NCBI GenBank assembly: GCA_946405645.1
Contig: CAMJHW010000054.1
Coordinates: forward strand, 1-8,836
Direction of reading: 5' to 3'
Length of the DNA stretch: 8,836 bases
Source: an uncultured Bacteroidales bacterium
GTDB lineage: Bacteria > Bacteroidota > Bacteroidia > Bacteroidales > UBA932
Shown: positions 7,388-8,836 of the stretch, piece by piece
How positions within the stretch are numbered: position 1 is the stretch's first letter
Layout of the letters: every line of letters begins with the position of its first letter
Notes under the pieces: generated by a model
Told to the model about the DNA's origin: nothing
The model's database searches: none
What the model saw: the letters and a program-made list of their open reading frames with translations, nothing else
Translations under genes and position numbers: made by a program

Positions 7388-8215
7388 TCAGAGAAGGTCT
7401 AAGAGTGAAAGGTAGATCGCACCGGCCGGGACTGCGAAAAGCGCGCTGTCGAAGCGGTCGAGCATTCCGCCGTGGCCGGGGATGATCTTGCCGGAATCCT
7501 TGACATTGCAGGCGCGTTTCCATTGCGACTCGAAGAGGTCGCCATAGACGCCGGCCACATGCATGATGACGGCAAGGATGACGCAATGGATGGCAGGAAG
7601 CTCCATCAGCTTGGCGAGACGGAGTATGAGGACGGCGATGACCGAGAATGCCATACCGCCCCAGAAACCGGCCCAGGACTTTTTGGGCGAAATCTCCGGA
7701 CACAGTTTCTTACCGTATTTCTTTCCCAACGTACTTCCGACGGTATATGCTCCGATGTCGGAGCACCAGATGATGACGAAGAAACACAGGAGCAGGAGTG
7801 CATTGAATGAACCGCCCCGGAAAGCGATGAGGTTGGCGAGGGTCAACGGAGCCGCGATGTACAGAAGTCCCGCAAGGATGTGCGAGAAATCCTTGAACGA
7901 ATCCCTCTTGCTATAATACAGCGAACTGATCATCAGCACGATAATCGGGACCATCGACAGGGAGACGAACTTGCCGGGGACATGGAACGCGTGGTTGATG
8001 AAAACCAGGGTGAACATTATGCATCCGGCGACTATGGCCATGATACGCTGTGTCTTGAACCCTTCTCCGACAGTCATCCGGTAGAACTCCGCCATCATGA
8101 CGGCCATGACGAAGAGGACAAGCGCCGCGAAGAGGAACTTGTCCAAAAGCAGCCCGGCCATCATGACGAGCACGAAGCCTATGCCGGAGAGCGTGCGCAG
8201 GAGCAGATTACTCAT
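7388..8215 (-). CDS. cdsA: Phosphatidate cytidylyltransferase (CDP-diacylglycerol synthase)
   Basis: CdsA makes CDP-diacylglycerol from phosphatidic acid and CTP, the precursor of all bacterial glycerophospholipids. The 275-residue protein has many hydrophobic segments (about 8-45, 57-76, 83-100, 111-130, 136-151, 183-200 and 207-225). The CdsA signature is complete at 230-256: S230, K233-R234, K239-D240, PGHGG (246-250) and the D253-R-x-D256 metal-binding end. A second conserved stretch, SDIGAYTVGSTLGKKYGKK, is at 152-170, followed by PEISPKKSWAG. The ATG at 8215 overlaps the ftsH stop by 8 bases, with a GGAAG run just upstream. An earlier in-frame ATG at 8284 would add 23 basic, non-conserved residues inside ftsH and is rejected. 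ftsH followed by cdsA is a familiar order in Bacteroidota; linkage to psd places two steps of the same lipid pathway together. Confidence 0.96.
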   Translation of the reverse strand: MSNLLLRTLSGIGFVLVMMAGLLLDKFLFAALVLFVMAVMMAEFYRMTVGEGFKTQRIMAIVAGCIMFTLVFINHAFHVPGKFVSLSMVPIIVLMISSLYYSKRDSFKDFSHILAGLLYIAAPLTLANLIAFRGGSFNALLLLCFFVIIWCSDIGAYTVGSTLGKKYGKKLCPEISPKKSWAGFWGGMAFSVIAVLILRLAKLMELPAIHCVILAVIMHVAGVYGDLFESQWKRACNVKDSGKIIPGHGGMLDRFDSALFAVPAGAIYLSLLDLL

Positions 8216-8836
8216 GATCTTCCGCGTTTTCGGCCGTTTCCGGCTCCTTGGCGGGCTCTTCGGACGCCAGACGCTCTTCCCCATGCTTTCCGGCCTTGGG
8301 GCCGAAAATCGCCTCTATGTCCTCGGCCATTATGACCTCCTTGGAAATCAGCTGCTGGGCGAGCTTGTCGAGTCCGTCCCAGTTCTCGAGAAGGAGCTTG
8401 CGCGTGCGCTCGGTTACATTGTCCACGAGGGATTTGACCTCCGCGTCGATCAGCTCCGCAGTCTTCTCGCTGTAGGGTTTGGTAAGGTCGTATCCGTCGG
8501 ACATATTGTAGAATGAAAGGTTGCCGACCTTGTCGCTCATGCCGTAGTACGTGACCATGGCATAGGCCATCTTTGTCATCCTTTCGAAATCGTTGAGCGC
8601 TCCGGTGCAAGGCACTCCGTCGTTGATGATCTCCTCGGCGACGCGGCCGCCCACCAGGCAGCACATCTCGTCCAGAAGGTCCGAACGGGAGATCATGACC
8701 TTCTCGTCCGGGAGGCTCCAGGTGAGTCCGAGCGCCTGTCCGCGAGGGATGATGCTGACCTTGAGGACGGGGTCGCAGCCGGGCAGGAGCCATCCGGCGA
8801 CGGCATGCCCGGCCTCATGATAAGCCGTCAGGCGCT
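8208..8836 (-). CDS. ftsH: ATP-dependent zinc metalloprotease FtsH, C-terminal part
   Basis: The last 208 residues of FtsH, the membrane-anchored hexameric AAA+ protease that degrades misfolded and regulatory membrane proteins; the membrane anchor and ATPase domain lie outside the window. The visible fragment opens in the peptidase domain: YHEAGHAVAGW contains the HExxH zinc site (H6, E7, H10 of the fragment), and TGALNDFERMT supplies the third metal ligand, D82. Other family features are IPRGQALGLTW, VGGRVAEEII, MVTYYGMS and LISKEVIMAEDIEAIFG. The C-terminal tail after the fold, about 30 residues, is Glu/Lys/Ala-rich, low in complexity and probably disordered, as in many FtsH proteins. The stop overlaps the cdsA start by 8 bases. 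Assignment is firm; details of substrates cannot be read from this fragment. Confidence 0.96.
   Translation of the reverse strand, partial: RLTAYHEAGHAVAGWLLPGCDPVLKVSIIPRGQALGLTWSLPDEKVMISRSDLLDEMCCLVGGRVAEEIINDGVPCTGALNDFERMTKMAYAMVTYYGMSDKVGNLSFYNMSDGYDLTKPYSEKTAELIDAEVKSLVDNVTERTRKLLLENWDGLDKLAQQLISKEVIMAEDIEAIFGPKAGKHGEERLASEEPAKEPETAENAEDHE

Noticed and set aside
7386..7703. An N-terminal extension of 106 codons in frame with psd.
   Set aside because: It overlaps the conserved C-terminal signature region of cdsA and has no Psd similarity; the ATG at 7385 starts right after the cdsA stop.
1..8836. A defence system, mobile element, CRISPR array or tRNA/rRNA hidden between genes.
   Set aside because: Coding sequence fills nearly the whole window with gaps of at most 3 bases, all but two genes belong to recognised core or widespread families, and no direct-repeat array, terminal inverted repeats or transposase was seen.

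Overview
The window looks like chromosomal core sequence from a member of the Bacteroidota, most likely order Bacteroidales. The evidence is an FtsH-CdsA-Psd gene block, a short-form Psd, an Ig-like (SbsA-type) outer-membrane lipoprotein, a PorT-like beta-barrel protein, and an IspG whose sequence signatures belong to the three-domain bacteroidetal/chlamydial type. Base composition is GC-rich for the group; I cannot place it to genus.

There are two opposing gene blocks with almost no intergenic DNA. The plus-strand block (about 1-6748) runs: 3' part of a BrkB/YihY membrane protein, a full-length bifunctional (p)ppGpp synthetase/hydrolase of the Rel family, an Ig-like domain lipoprotein, a small outer-membrane beta-barrel protein of unknown function, and IspG of the MEP isoprenoid pathway. 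Three of the four junctions are 4-base ATGA stop/start overlaps and the fourth is a 3-base gap, so the block is probably one translationally coupled operon whose promoter lies before the window.

The minus-strand block (8836 down to 6732) runs: 3' part of ftsH (AAA+ zinc protease), cdsA (CDP-diacylglycerol synthase) and psd (phosphatidylserine decarboxylase). ftsH and cdsA overlap by 8 bases and cdsA and psd are 2 bases apart. CdsA and Psd act at the first and last steps of phosphatidylethanolamine synthesis; the middle enzyme, phosphatidylserine synthase, is not in the window. The two blocks converge, and the ispG and psd coding sequences overlap tail to tail by 17 bp.

Functionally the window joins the stringent response, envelope proteins, isoprenoid precursor supply (needed for quinones and the undecaprenyl carrier), phospholipid synthesis and membrane proteolysis. 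No RNA gene, mobile element, CRISPR array or obvious horizontally acquired segment was seen, and no stretch over 300 bases lacks a gene. I found no clearly new multi-gene system. The most notable item is an IspG of only 442 residues that keeps the end of the extra middle (A*) domain but seems to lack most of it.
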